From contig NZ_NRRL01000026.1 in the NCBI RefSeq assembly GCF_016583645.1, positions 1-50,721 on the forward strand: 50,721 nt of DNA. Direction: 5' to 3'. Shown here one piece after another: positions 19,798 through 30,267 of this stretch. The DNA comes from Rhodovibrio sodomensis. Lineage in GTDB: Bacteria; Pseudomonadota; Alphaproteobacteria; Kiloniellales; Rhodovibrionaceae. The position numbers were made by a program, and so were the translations under genes. The notes below the pieces were generated by a model. It did not search any database. It had not been told where the DNA came from and was given only the letters and a program-made list of their open reading frames with translations. Positions within the stretch are counted from its first letter, which is position 1; each line of letters begins with the position of its first letter.

Positions 19798-19971
19798 GTG
19801 GAAGAAAAGCGGAAAAACAGCGCGCACCGCGCTTTCAGCCCCTACCTCCGCCGCCCGGTCCGGAGCTTGGACGAGGTCCAGCACGACGACCGTCAGGGCG
19901 ACCTGGAGGCCCGCGAGCAGGCGCACAAGCGGCTCGACAACAACGCCTTCCGGATCAGCGACGCCCGCTGA
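19798..19971 (+). CDS. 57-residue charged protein of unknown function
   Basis: The frame starts with GTG at 19798 (GGGGA about 7 nt upstream) and ends with TGA at 19969-19971. The protein is basic at the N-terminus (EEKRKNSAHRAFSPYLRRPV) and acidic to mixed later (DEVQHDDRQGDLEAREQAHK), ending RLDNNAFRISDAR. A longer frame over the same bases reads as Ser/Thr/Arg-rich chance sequence, so the GTG frame is preferred. No domain is recognised. The perfect CtrA-type site 77 bp upstream suggests cell-cycle or motility-linked expression. Confidence 0.6.
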   Translation: MEEKRKNSAHRAFSPYLRRPVRSLDEVQHDDRQGDLEAREQAHKRLDNNAFRISDAR

Positions 19972-20053
19972 TCCGAACCGCCTTTGATCGCGCTGGCGCG
20001 AAAGGCGCTACCGAGCGCTTGTCCCAGCGCCGGCGCCACGCCACCTTGAGGCC

Positions 20054-21229
20054 ATGCCCGACGGCGCCGACGCCACCCGGATCGAAGTTGTTTCCGAAAT
20101 CGCGCAGGTCGACGCGGCCCAGTGGGACGCCTGCGCCGGCGGTGACGATCCGTTTCTCTCCCACGCCTTCCTGGATGCCCTGGAGCAGAGCGGTTCCGCC
20201 GTGGGCGACCGCGGCTGGCTGCCGCAGCATCTGGTCGCGCGCAACGCCGACGGCCGGGTGGTCGGCGCCGCGCCGCTGTATCTGAAAAGCCACTCCTACG
20301 GCGAATACGTGTTCGACTGGGGCTGGGCGGATGCGTACGAGCGCGCGGGCGGGCGCTACTACCCCAAGCTGCAATGCGCCGTGCCGTTCACGCCGGTAAC
20401 CGGCCCGCGCCTGCTGGTGAACCAGGATCTCCCCGCGCAAACGCGCGAGTCGGTCGCGGACACCCTGGTCGCCGGGCTGGAGGAGGTCGCGCGCCGGCAC
20501 AGCGTGTCGTCGCTGCACGTCACCTTTCCGACGCAGGGCGAACGCGACCGCCTGGCGAACGCCGACTTTCTGCCGCGCATCGGGCTGCAATACCACCTGC
20601 ACAATCCAGGCTACCGAAGCTTCGACGACTTCCTTGCCGCGCTGCAGAGCCGCAAGCGCAAACAGATCAAGCGCGAACGCCGGGAGGTCGCGGAGACGGG
20701 CCTGCGGCTGCGCCGCCTGACCGGCAGCGACCTGGAGCCCCGGCACTGGGACGCGTTCTATGCCTTCTACCTGCGCACGGCCGACAAGCGCTGGGGCTTT
20801 CCCTATCTGACGGAAGAGTTCTTCCACGAAATCGGCCGGCGCATGCCGGACAGAATCCTGCTGGTGATGGCGGAAGAATCCGACGGCACGCCGGTCGCGG
20901 GCGCCCTCAACCTGATTGGCCGGCACGCGCTCTACGGCCGCAACTGGGGCGCGATCGAGGAGTACGACTTCCTGCACTTCGAGGCCTGCTACTATCAGGC
21001 GATCGAGTTCGCGATCGAGCAGGGCCTGTCGCGCGTCGAGGCGGGCGCGCAGGGCGAGCACAAGATCCAGCGCGGCTACCTGCCGGTCGCCACGCACTCC
21101 GCCCACTGGATCGCCGACCCCGCGCTGGAACAGGCGGTCGACGACTTCCTGCAGCGCGAACGCCGCGCGGTCGAGCGCCAGATCGCCGGCCTCAGCCAGC
21201 ACAGCCCGTACAAGCAGACGGAAAGCTGA
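20054..21229 (+). CDS. GNAT-fold protein of the FemAB-like DUF482 (COG3146) family
   Basis: The 391-residue protein starts IEVVSEIAQVDAAQWDACAG and DDPFLSHAFLDALEQSGSAV, the family opening. It then has LYLKSHSYGEYVFDWGWADA and LQSRKRKQIKRERREV, and ends in a GNAT-like half with ALYGRNWGAIEEYDFLHFEAC-YYQAIE and EAGAQGEHKIQRGYLP. Members are annotated as peptidogalycan biosynthesis or N-acetyltransferase proteins by analogy with FemAB aminoacyl transfer; the substrate is not known. Length and motif order are typical. It is not tightly linked to either neighbour. Confidence 0.88.
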   Translation: MPDGADATRIEVVSEIAQVDAAQWDACAGGDDPFLSHAFLDALEQSGSAVGDRGWLPQHLVARNADGRVVGAAPLYLKSHSYGEYVFDWGWADAYERAGGRYYPKLQCAVPFTPVTGPRLLVNQDLPAQTRESVADTLVAGLEEVARRHSVSSLHVTFPTQGERDRLANADFLPRIGLQYHLHNPGYRSFDDFLAALQSRKRKQIKRERREVAETGLRLRRLTGSDLEPRHWDAFYAFYLRTADKRWGFPYLTEEFFHEIGRRMPDRILLVMAEESDGTPVAGALNLIGRHALYGRNWGAIEEYDFLHFEACYYQAIEFAIEQGLSRVEAGAQGEHKIQRGYLPVATHSAHWIADPALEQAVDDFLQRERRAVERQIAGLSQHSPYKQTES

Positions 21230-21396
21230 GGCTTGAGGACGTCCGGGGCGAACGCGATCCCGCCGTCGTCAAATCTATTTTGCGGTTTTGCCGGGTCACG
21301 AATTGATGACCGCTGGATCATTGCGGGCGGTCTTGTCGTTTCATCCCCTGGAAGGTTGAAACTGTCCCGAGCGCTCACCGACCGTGAGGAGGAGAG

Positions 21397-21849
21397 ATGA
21401 CTCGCCAAATCCGAACCCTGGCCCTTGCAGGTGCGGCCACGGTCGGCTTGGCCGCGGGCGCCCTCGCGCACTCGGCCAGTTCCGGGGGCCTGCAGGTGGT
21501 CCACCCCTGGGTTGAACCCGCCAAGGCCGGCGCGGACACAACCGCCCACCCGACCTTGGTCAACAAGTCCGAGGGCACGATCACCCTGACCCGCGTCACC
21601 AGCCGGGCCGCGCGGTCGATCCAGATGATCCGTGACGGCCAGGTTGCCGAGCGGGTGGAAATCGCGAGCGGCGCAACCCTGCCGGCGGAACGCTTCGCGC
21701 TTTCGCTCCGGGACCTGACCGTGGCGTTGCCGGCCGGCAAGGCGGTGCCGGTGACCTTCCACCGCGCCGACGGCGCGTCCGTGACCGTCAAGCTCGCGAT
21801 TGGCCAGAACACGATGGACCCTGAGACGACCGTCGAGCTGCCCAGCTGA
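21397..21849 (+). CDS. PCuAC-like periplasmic protein lacking the copper ligands
   Basis: The 150-residue protein has a signal peptide (residues 1-25, ending AGALAHS) and the cupredoxin-like PCuAC strand pattern: VHPWVEPAKAGADTTAHPTL, NKSEGTITLTRVTSRAA, and LPAGKAVPVTFHRADGASVT. The family delivers copper to cytochrome oxidase through H-M-x10-M-x21-H-x-M. Here the region that should hold the first His-Met reads RSIQMIRDGQ and the later GxHxML loop reads ERFALSLRDL, so the His ligands are gone. A copper role is therefore doubtful despite the fold. The ribosome site GAGGAGGAG is strong and the gene ends before a clear terminator, so it is a self-contained unit. Confidence 0.75.
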   Translation: MTRQIRTLALAGAATVGLAAGALAHSASSGGLQVVHPWVEPAKAGADTTAHPTLVNKSEGTITLTRVTSRAARSIQMIRDGQVAERVEIASGATLPAERFALSLRDLTVALPAGKAVPVTFHRADGASVTVKLAIGQNTMDPETTVELPS

Positions 21850-21879
21850 GGCGCCTCTTGCATAGATCGCACAACGAAT

Positions 21880-21915
21880 AAGCCCCCGCCAGCGCCGCTG
21901 ACGGGGGCTTTTCTT
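21880..21915. terminator. Bidirectional intrinsic terminator between the PCuAC-like gene and clpA
   Basis: AAGCCCCCGCCAGCG pairs with CGCTGACGGGGGCTT with one mismatch around the loop, followed by TTTTCTTTC on the plus strand and preceded by A residues. It lies between two convergent genes and can stop transcription from both. Confidence 0.85.
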
Positions 21916-21949
21916 TCGGGGCGACCGCCCGGCTTAGGAACGGGCCGCC

Positions 21950-24337
<2,388 letters not shown>

Positions 24338-24344
24338 CCGCGGC

Positions 24345-24680
24345 CTATTCCTTCTCTAGCGTACATTGCAGAGGGTGCTGGTGCTTCCGGGCGTAGTCTA
24401 TCACCTGGGTTACCTTTGTCTCAGCCACTTCGTAGCTGTAGACGCCGCAAACCCCGACGCCCCGATGGTGCACGTGCAGCATGATCTCGGTCGCTTCCTC
24501 GCGACTCTTGCTGAAGAAGCTTTCAAGGACGTGAACCACGAATTCCATGGGTGTATAATCGTCGTTCAGCATCAAGACCTTGTACATCGACGGCTTTTTC
24601 GTCTTCGACCGGGTTTTGACCACGACATTGGTCGAGGTCCCGCCGTCCGGGTTCTGGTCTTGGTCCTTGCGTTCGCTCAT
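24345..24680 (-). CDS. clpS: ATP-dependent Clp protease adaptor ClpS
   Basis: The 111-residue adaptor recognises N-degron substrates and delivers them to ClpA. After a polar N-terminal extension (1-30) come the conserved segments [20 protein letters not shown] (N-degron pocket) and [20 protein letters not shown], ending [12 protein letters not shown]. The start at 24680 is the only one giving a normal-sized protein; the frame stays open far upstream with Arg/Pro/Ala-rich sequence that is not family-like. It is directly upstream of clpA. Confidence 0.96.
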   Translation of the reverse strand: MSERKDQDQNPDGGTSTNVVVKTRSKTKKPSMYKVLMLNDDYTPMEFVVHVLESFFSKSREEATEIMLHVHHRGVGVCGVYSYEVAETKVTQVIDYARKHQHPLQCTLEKE

Positions 24681-25188
24681 GGCCGTGAGGTCGACCCGCC
24701 CTTTGCGCCCGCGTGCCGGCCGTGCGCGCTGGGAGGCCGGCCGCGCCGTGTGTGTCTGTCGAATGATATTGCCTGTCGCGCCTGCTTGGGAAGCCCCGCG
24801 CCGCGGAGCCTGTCGGTTGCTGGACGGTGGGACCGGCCGGCCGGGACCGCGGCCCGTCACCGCGTCGACCCCTGGGGCGTGTTTGGTGGCGGCGGACTGG
24901 CTTGCCGCCTGCTTGCTGCCTGTTCGCTGCCCGCACCCGTGCCTGGGCTGGCGCCCGGCGCGGCTGCCGTGTCCGCGCGCCTGCCCACAAGACTCTAGGA
25001 CGCCGGACGGGCCAGTTCCAGCCCCGAGCCGTCCGTTATCTGGACAAACGCCCGCGCGGTACGGGAAGTTCGCCCAAAAGCGGATGAACCGCCCCGGCGC
25101 ACGCGTCACAATGCCTCACGCGGCGATCCGGCCGCGGTTTGCCCGAGCCCGGCACGACGAACCCGGCACGAGAGGTCACTCGGCAGAC
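24681..25188. other. Divergent intergenic region between clpS and the acyl-ligase fusion gene
   Basis: This 508-bp stretch is open in several frames, but the translations are Arg/Pro/Cys/Ala-rich and show no domains, so no gene is called. It should contain the clpS-clpA promoter and the promoter of the ligase fusion. No operator was recognised. Confidence 0.5.
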
Positions 25189-27855
25189 ATGGTCGACGCC
25201 CCAGCTTCCCGCACCGACGACGCCGCCACCCTGCTCGACCTGCTGGGCGACCTGGCCCAGGGCGGCGATCGCCCGGCGGTGCGCGCGTTTACGGCCGACG
25301 GCGAGGATCGCCTGAGCTACCGCGAGCTCGACGACAGCGCGCGCCGGCTGGCCGGGGGGCTGAAGGCGCGCGGGCTGGTGCCCGGCGACTTCGTGGCGCT
25401 GTTCGCCCCGAACTCGGCGCGCTGGGTGCAGACGCGCCTGGGCGTGCTGCTGGCCGGTGGCGTGGCGGTCTCGCTCGACAGCGATCTGGGGCGCGAGCCG
25501 CTGAAGCTGCAGCTGGCCGACAGCGATCCCAAGGCGATCGTCACCGTGCGCGCCCACCTCGACGATCTGGACGCCGCCGGCGTGCTCGACGGCCGCGACG
25601 TCTGGCTGCTCGACGCGGGACCCGACGACGATGCGCGCAGCTGGCGCAACCTGGCGGCCGCGCCGATCGACGCCCTGCCCCGCGTCGCGCCGGACCAGAC
25701 CGCCTCGCTGTTCTACACCAGCGGCACCACCGGCCCGCCCAAGGGCGTGCCGCTGACCCACCGCAACATCGTCGGCAATCTGAACGCGATCCTGGCGCTC
25801 GACCTGGTTGGCCCGGGCGACCGGGTGCTGCTGCCGCTGCCGCTGCACCACTCCTACCCGTTCATCGTCGGCCTGCTGATGCCGCTGATCACCGGGGCGA
25901 CGCAGGTCCAGCCGAGCGGCGTCAGCGGGCCGGAAATCCGCCATGCCCTGTCGGCCGGCGCGGTCGACATCGTGGTCGGCGTGCCGCGGCTGTACGACAC
26001 GCTGGCGCAGGGTCTGACCGACCGGCTGCGCATGGGCGGCGCGGTCGAACGGGCGATGTATCGGCTGCTGCGGCTGTCGGGCTGGCTGCGCCGGCGGTTC
26101 GGCGTACTTTGGGGCCGCACGCTGCTGCGCCCGCTGCACAAGCGCCTGGCGCCCAACCTGCGGCTGATGGCCTCCGGCGGTGCCAAGCTGGAGGCGGAGA
26201 CGGCGCAGACCTTGGAGGCGTTCGGCTGGATGGTGCTGTCCGGCTACGGGCTGGTCGAAACCGCCTCGATCACGACCTTCAACCCGCCGGGCGCGGCCAA
26301 GCTCGGCACCGCAGGCAAGCCGGCGCCGGGCGTGCAGCTGCGGATCGACCACGACAGCGCGCCCGACGCGCCCGAAGGTCAGGGCGAGATCCAGATCAGT
26401 GGACCCAACGTGTTCCCCGGCTACCGCAACAACGCCGACGCGAACGCCAAGGCGTTCGCGAGCGATGGCTGGTTCAAGTCGGGCGACCTCGGCTACCTGG
26501 ACGCCGACGGCTACCTTGTGATCGTCGGCCGGGTGAAGGACATGATCGTCCTGCCCGACGGCAAGAACGTCGCCCCGGACGAGGTCGAGGCGGTCTACGG
26601 CGAAAGCCCCTACATCCGGCAGATCGCGGTGCTGGAGCGGCACGGCCGGCTGGTCGGCCTGGTCGTGCCGGACATGGACGCCCTGCGCGGCGCCGGGCAC
26701 GGGGTCAGCGACGTGATCCGGGTGTCGCTGGGCGAGCTTGGGCCCCGGCTCCCGGCCTACAAGCGTCTGAGCGACTGGGCGCTGGTGCGCGAGCCGCTGC
26801 CGCGCACGCAGCTCGGCAAGTATCAACGGCACAAGCTGCCCGCGCTGCTGGACCGCGCCGAGCGCGGCCAGGGCCCGGCCGACGCGCCCTGGTCGGACGA
26901 CGACCGGGCGCTGCTGGAAACCGGCCGCGGCCGGCAGGTCTGGGACTGGCTGCAGGGCAAGTTCCCGGACCATACGCTGCACCCGGACACCAGCCCGCAG
27001 CTCGACCTCGGCATCGATTCGCTGGCCTGGGTGACGCTCGGACTGGAGATCCAGGAGCGCTTCGCGATCGCGCTGTCGGAAGAACAGATCGCGCGCACGC
27101 TGACGCTGCGCGATCTGCTGCACGAGGTTAACCAGGCGCCCGCGGCGGACGCGGCGGGCAGCCAGGACGCGCACACCCATCGGCTGGTCGCGGAAGCCCG
27201 GCACTGGCTGCGCCCGCGCGGGCCCGTCGCGATGACGACCGGGCGCGCGCTCCACCAAGTCGCCCGCGGGCTGACCCGGTTGATCCTGGGCCTGAAGGTG
27301 GAAGGTCTGGAGCACCTGCCAGCCAACGGGCCGTTGGTGATCACGCCGAACCACGTCAGCGACCTGGACCCGGTCGTGCTCGGCGGCGCGCTGGACGGCC
27401 GGCGCGCCCGCGAGGTCGTCTGGGGCGCGATCCGGGAGCGCCTGTTCACCAACCTGCCGGGCCGCGTGCTCGCGCGCGTCGCACACATGGTGCCGGTCGA
27501 CGACCGCGCCCCCGGCGCCAGCCTCGCGGTCGGGGCGGAAGTCCTGCGCCAGGGCCACATCCTGGTCTGGTTTCCGGAGGAATGGCGCGCGCCCGATGGC
27601 CGCCTGCAACGCTTCCTGCCGGGGATCGGCCGGCTGCTGCTCGACACGGACGCCCGCGCGCTGCCGTGCTACATCGACGGCACCTACGAGGCGATGCCCC
27701 GCGGCGCCCGCTGGCCGAAGGCGCGCACGGTCACGGTGCGCTTCGGCCCGCCGGTCTCCGCCGGCGACCTCGCGGGCCCGGACGCCACCCCTGAGGCGGT
27801 CGCCGAGGCCCTGCGCGCCAGGGTGGCGGCGCTGTCGCAGCGCGCGCAGCCGTAA
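25189..27855 (+). CDS. Fused acyl-AMP ligase, acyl carrier domain and PlsC acyltransferase
   Basis: The 888-residue protein has three enzymatic modules. Residues 20-580 form an ANL acyl-adenylating domain with SLFYTSGTTGPPKGVPLTH (about 172-190), SGYGLVETASI and GWFKSGDLGYLDADGYLVIV-GRVKDM. Residues about 585-650 form a phosphopantetheine carrier domain with S611 in DLGIDSLAW. Residues about 680-888 form a PlsC-type lysophospholipid acyltransferase with H722-x4-D727 in NHVSDLD and FPEEW at 795-799 in place of the usual FPEGTR. The layout suggests activation of a fatty acid, loading on the built-in carrier, and transfer to a glycerolipid, like Aas but with a carrier between and with the order of Aas reversed. 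ATG 25189 is tentative; in-frame ATGs exist upstream at about 25084 and 25111. Confidence 0.88.
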   Translation: MVDAPASRTDDAATLLDLLGDLAQGGDRPAVRAFTADGEDRLSYRELDDSARRLAGGLKARGLVPGDFVALFAPNSARWVQTRLGVLLAGGVAVSLDSDLGREPLKLQLADSDPKAIVTVRAHLDDLDAAGVLDGRDVWLLDAGPDDDARSWRNLAAAPIDALPRVAPDQTASLFYTSGTTGPPKGVPLTHRNIVGNLNAILALDLVGPGDRVLLPLPLHHSYPFIVGLLMPLITGATQVQPSGVSGPEIRHALSAGAVDIVVGVPRLYDTLAQGLTDRLRMGGAVERAMYRLLRLSGWLRRRFGVLWGRTLLRPLHKRLAPNLRLMASGGAKLEAETAQTLEAFGWMVLSGYGLVETASITTFNPPGAAKLGTAGKPAPGVQLRIDHDSAPDAPEGQGEIQISGPNVFPGYRNNADANAKAFASDGWFKSGDLGYLDADGYLVIVGRVKDMIVLPDGKNVAPDEVEAVYGESPYIRQIAVLERHGRLVGLVVPDMDALRGAGHGVSDVIRVSLGELGPRLPAYKRLSDWALVREPLPRTQLGKYQRHKLPALLDRAERGQGPADAPWSDDDRALLETGRGRQVWDWLQGKFPDHTLHPDTSPQLDLGIDSLAWVTLGLEIQERFAIALSEEQIARTLTLRDLLHEVNQAPAADAAGSQDAHTHRLVAEARHWLRPRGPVAMTTGRALHQVARGLTRLILGLKVEGLEHLPANGPLVITPNHVSDLDPVVLGGALDGRRAREVVWGAIRERLFTNLPGRVLARVAHMVPVDDRAPGASLAVGAEVLRQGHILVWFPEEWRAPDGRLQRFLPGIGRLLLDTDARALPCYIDGTYEAMPRGARWPKARTVTVRFGPPVSAGDLAGPDATPEAVAEALRARVAALSQRAQP

Positions 27856-27907
27856 CCCGACGGACGCCGGTGCGCACGACGGCGGCGACGGGTTCCCTCC
27901 GCTTTCC

Positions 27908-27988
27908 GTCGAAGAGGGTCCACGTAGCTCGCTGGAGGCTCGTGAGGGACCCTTCGACACGGCTGGCTTTGCCAGCCCGCTCAGGATG
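27908..27988. repeat. Intergenic CCTTCGA...CTCAGGATG hairpin repeat
   Basis: GTCGAAGAGGGTCC (27908-27921) pairs with GGACCCTTCGAC (27947-27958), and a second hairpin GGCTGG-CTTTG-CCAGCC follows, ending in CTCAGGATG. It lies between convergent genes, the ligase fusion and the nicotinamidase. Its core resembles the degenerate copy near 3012-3036. Such elements are dispersed repeats in many GC-rich genomes, and here it may also stop transcription. Confidence 0.6.
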
Positions 27989-28022
27989 TGCTTATAGAGT
28001 TTTCCGGACCTTAAACCCGCGG

Positions 28023-28592
28023 TTACGTGAACGCCACGCCGGCCTCGGCGAGTTCGCGTTCCGTGCTCTCGCGCCCGTCGTCGGTGATCGCGCGGGTCGC
28101 CGCGCGGATCAGCACGGCCTCGAAGCCGTGCTGAATGGCGTCGAGCGCGCTCGCACGCACGCAGACGTCCTCGGCAAGGCCGCCCAGGATCACCCGGCGC
28201 ACGCCCTTGCGGTTGAGTTCCTGGGCGAACCCGGTTTCGTCGAACGCGCTGTACTGGTCCTGGTCGAAGCGCGTGCCCTTGGACACCAGGATCGCCGAGT
28301 CCGGCAGGCGCAGATCGGGGTGAAACGCCGCGCCGGCGGTGTCCTGCACGCAGTGCGGCGGCCAGGGCCCGCCTTCGGGGACGAAGCTGACGTGGTCGCC
28401 CGGATGCCAGTCGCGCGAGGCGTAGACCCGCGCGCCCGCCCGCACGGCGGCCTCGGCCCAATCGTTCAGCATCGGGACCACCCGGTCGCCCTCGGGCACC
28501 GCCAGCGCGCCGCCGGGGCAGAAGTCGTTCTGAACGTCGACGATCAGCACGGCGTCCGCCGGGCTCAGATCGCGGTTGGGATCGATCGTCAT
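28023..28592 (-). CDS. pncA: Nicotinamidase / isochorismatase-family hydrolase
   Basis: The 189-residue protein should deamidate nicotinamide to nicotinate in NAD salvage. The catalytic triad is visible as D19 (VLIVDVQNDF), K105 (VSKGTRFD) and C144 (GGLAEDVCVRASA); the metal ligands are in D61-W-H63-PGDH67, with PPHC near residue 80. GRTRFDQDQYSAF-like spacing and length match the nicotinamidase branch rather than other isochorismatases. A good ribosome site (AGGAGGG) precedes the ATG. No other NAD genes are adjacent. Confidence 0.93.
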   Translation of the reverse strand: MTIDPNRDLSPADAVLIVDVQNDFCPGGALAVPEGDRVVPMLNDWAEAAVRAGARVYASRDWHPGDHVSFVPEGGPWPPHCVQDTAGAAFHPDLRLPDSAILVSKGTRFDQDQYSAFDETGFAQELNRKGVRRVILGGLAEDVCVRASALDAIQHGFEAVLIRAATRAITDDGRESTERELAEAGVAFT

Positions 28593-28758
28593 GACGCTTG
28601 GCCCTCCTGAGTTGCGCGCGGCGACGCCAGATCGCCGTTTACACCTCGGAGGTAGGCACTACCCGGGCGCACGTCCAGCACGCCGGGGCGTCGCAGGCGG
28701 CCCGGCCGCGGGCGCCCCGCGACGACCTCGGGTATCGCGGTGTCAGGCGGGGGAGCGC
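28593..28758. other. GC-rich gap with inverted repeats
   Basis: No gene was seen. The gap holds GGTAG-GCA-CTACC near 28651 and a long GC hairpin with CGGGGCG and CGCCCCG arms around 28684-28722. The latter could act as a transcription stop for the substrate-binding-protein gene, which is transcribed from the minus strand away from it, or as a 5' structure; orientation makes a clear assignment impossible. Confidence 0.35.
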
Positions 28759-30147
28759 TCAGTCGTCGACCAGCGGGCAGTCGCTCTCCGACAGCGGCCG
28801 GAACGCGAGCTTGGCCGGGATCGTCTCGACGATCTCGTAGAGGTCCCAGGGCCCCTCGGATTCCGCCGGGCGCTTCACCCGCGCCCGGTACATCTCGTGC
28901 ACCATCAGGCCGTCCGGGCGAACCCGGCCGTCGGTGGCGAAGAAATCGTCGACCGGCATCCGCTTCATCTGGTCGACCACGGCCTGGCCGCTGTCGTCGC
29001 CGACCTCCGCGGCGGCCTGCAAGTAGTGCATCAGCGAGGAATAGACGCCGGCCTGCACCATGGTCGGCCGCTGGCCGTCGCGCCGGGCGGCGAACCGTTC
29101 GGCGAACGCGCGGCTGGCGTCGGTCCGGTCCCAATAGAACGCGGTGGTCAGCGGCAGCCCCTGCGCGACTTCCAGCCCCAATTGCTTGACGTCGGTTAGG
29201 AACAACAGCAGCGGCACGATCCGCTGCGGGCCGCGGTGGACGCCCAGCTCGTGCGCGCGGCGGACCGCCCGCACCGCGTCCTCGCCGGCGTTGGCCAGCC
29301 CGATCGCGTCGGCTTCCGACCCCTGCGCTTCCATCAGGTGCGCCGTCAGGTCGCCGGCGTTCAGCGCGTGGCGGGCCTGGCCGCGCACCTCACCGCCGTT
29401 GGCGCCGATCACCTGCTGGGCGGCGGCCTGCAGGCTCTTGCCGAAGGCATCGTCGGCGGTGACGAAGAACCAGCTGTTCAGCCCCTCTTCCAGCATCGCC
29501 CGGACCGTTCCGGCGGCCAGCGAGTAGGTGTCGTAGGCCCAGTGCACGCTGGTCGGCGAGCAGAACTCGCCGGTCAGGCTCGAGGTCGCGGCGCCGTTGA
29601 TCAGGAAAGCGGTATCGGTGTCCTCGGTCACCTTCTGGACCGCCAGCGCGACGTCGGAGGTGGGTACGTCGACGATCACGTCGACGCCGTCCACCTCGAT
29701 CCACTCGCGGGCGATCGAGGCGCCGAGCTCCGGCTTGTTCTGATGGTCGGCCGAGAGGATCTCGATCGGCCGGCCCTTGATCTCGCCGCCGAAATCCTGG
29801 ACCGCCAAGCGCGCGGCCTCGACCGAGCCCTGGCCTGCCAGGTCGGCGTAGACCCCGGACTGGTCGTTCAGGACGCCGATCTTGAGCACGTCGCGCGAGA
29901 TCGCGGCGTCGCCGCGCATCGCCGGAACCGCGACCAGCACCGCCAGCAGCACGACGGAGGCGAGCGTTGCGGCGCGCCGCGCGCCGCGGCGCAGCGCCGG
30001 CCGTGGGGGGCGGAGCACACAGAACGCGCGGCGTGGAGCGCGTGCGAAAAGCGATGCTGAAAGGCGTTGGTGTCGCACGCTGGCGGGATCGTTCGTGAAC
30101 GGTAAAGAGGCAGGGCTGGCGTGTTCGAAGCCTGACGCCCCCAACAC
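28759..30147 (-). CDS. ABC transporter substrate-binding protein, branched-chain amino acid/amide type
   Basis: The 462-residue protein has a Leu/Ile/Val-binding-like (periplasmic type 1) domain beginning LKIGVLNDQSGVYADLAGQG and containing GRPIEILSADHQNKPELGA and WFFVTADDAFGKSLQAAAQQ. A hydrophobic signal segment lies at about 62-76. The first 55-60 residues are Arg/Pro-rich and may not be translated; an in-frame GTG at 30018 would give a protein whose signal starts normally, so the true start is uncertain. No permease or ATPase genes are adjacent. It is an orphan; the ligand, likely an amino acid, amide or aromatic acid, cannot be read from sequence. Confidence 0.85.
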   Translation of the reverse strand: MLGASGFEHASPASLPFTNDPASVRHQRLSASLFARAPRRAFCVLRPPRPALRRGARRAATLASVVLLAVLVAVPAMRGDAAISRDVLKIGVLNDQSGVYADLAGQGSVEAARLAVQDFGGEIKGRPIEILSADHQNKPELGASIAREWIEVDGVDVIVDVPTSDVALAVQKVTEDTDTAFLINGAATSSLTGEFCSPTSVHWAYDTYSLAAGTVRAMLEEGLNSWFFVTADDAFGKSLQAAAQQVIGANGGEVRGQARHALNAGDLTAHLMEAQGSEADAIGLANAGEDAVRAVRRAHELGVHRGPQRIVPLLLFLTDVKQLGLEVAQGLPLTTAFYWDRTDASRAFAERFAARRDGQRPTMVQAGVYSSLMHYLQAAAEVGDDSGQAVVDQMKRMPVDDFFATDGRVRPDGLMVHEMYRARVKRPAESEGPWDLYEIVETIPAKLAFRPLSESDCPLVDD

Positions 30148-30188
30148 GCCGTAAAAGGGTACCGGGGCCGCCCGCGGGGGCGCAACGC

Positions 30189-30213
30189 AAAACGCCGCGC
30201 GGCTTCCCCGCGG
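30189..30213 (-). terminator. Possible terminator downstream of glxR
   Basis: On the minus strand CCGCG and CGCGG arms enclose a 9-nt loop and are followed by CGTTTT. It sits between the reductase gene and the substrate-binding-protein gene, which run in the same direction. The stem is short, so termination may be weak. Confidence 0.4.
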
Positions 30214-30267
30214 CCCCCGGTCGACGAGGGCCCCGATTGACGTGGGCCCCGGTCGATCTGGCGTGGC

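Noticed and set aside
24681..25188. N-terminal extensions of ClpS or of the acyl-ligase fusion through the divergent gap
   Set aside because: The extra residues are low-complexity and not family-like; the shorter starts give normal family N-termini.
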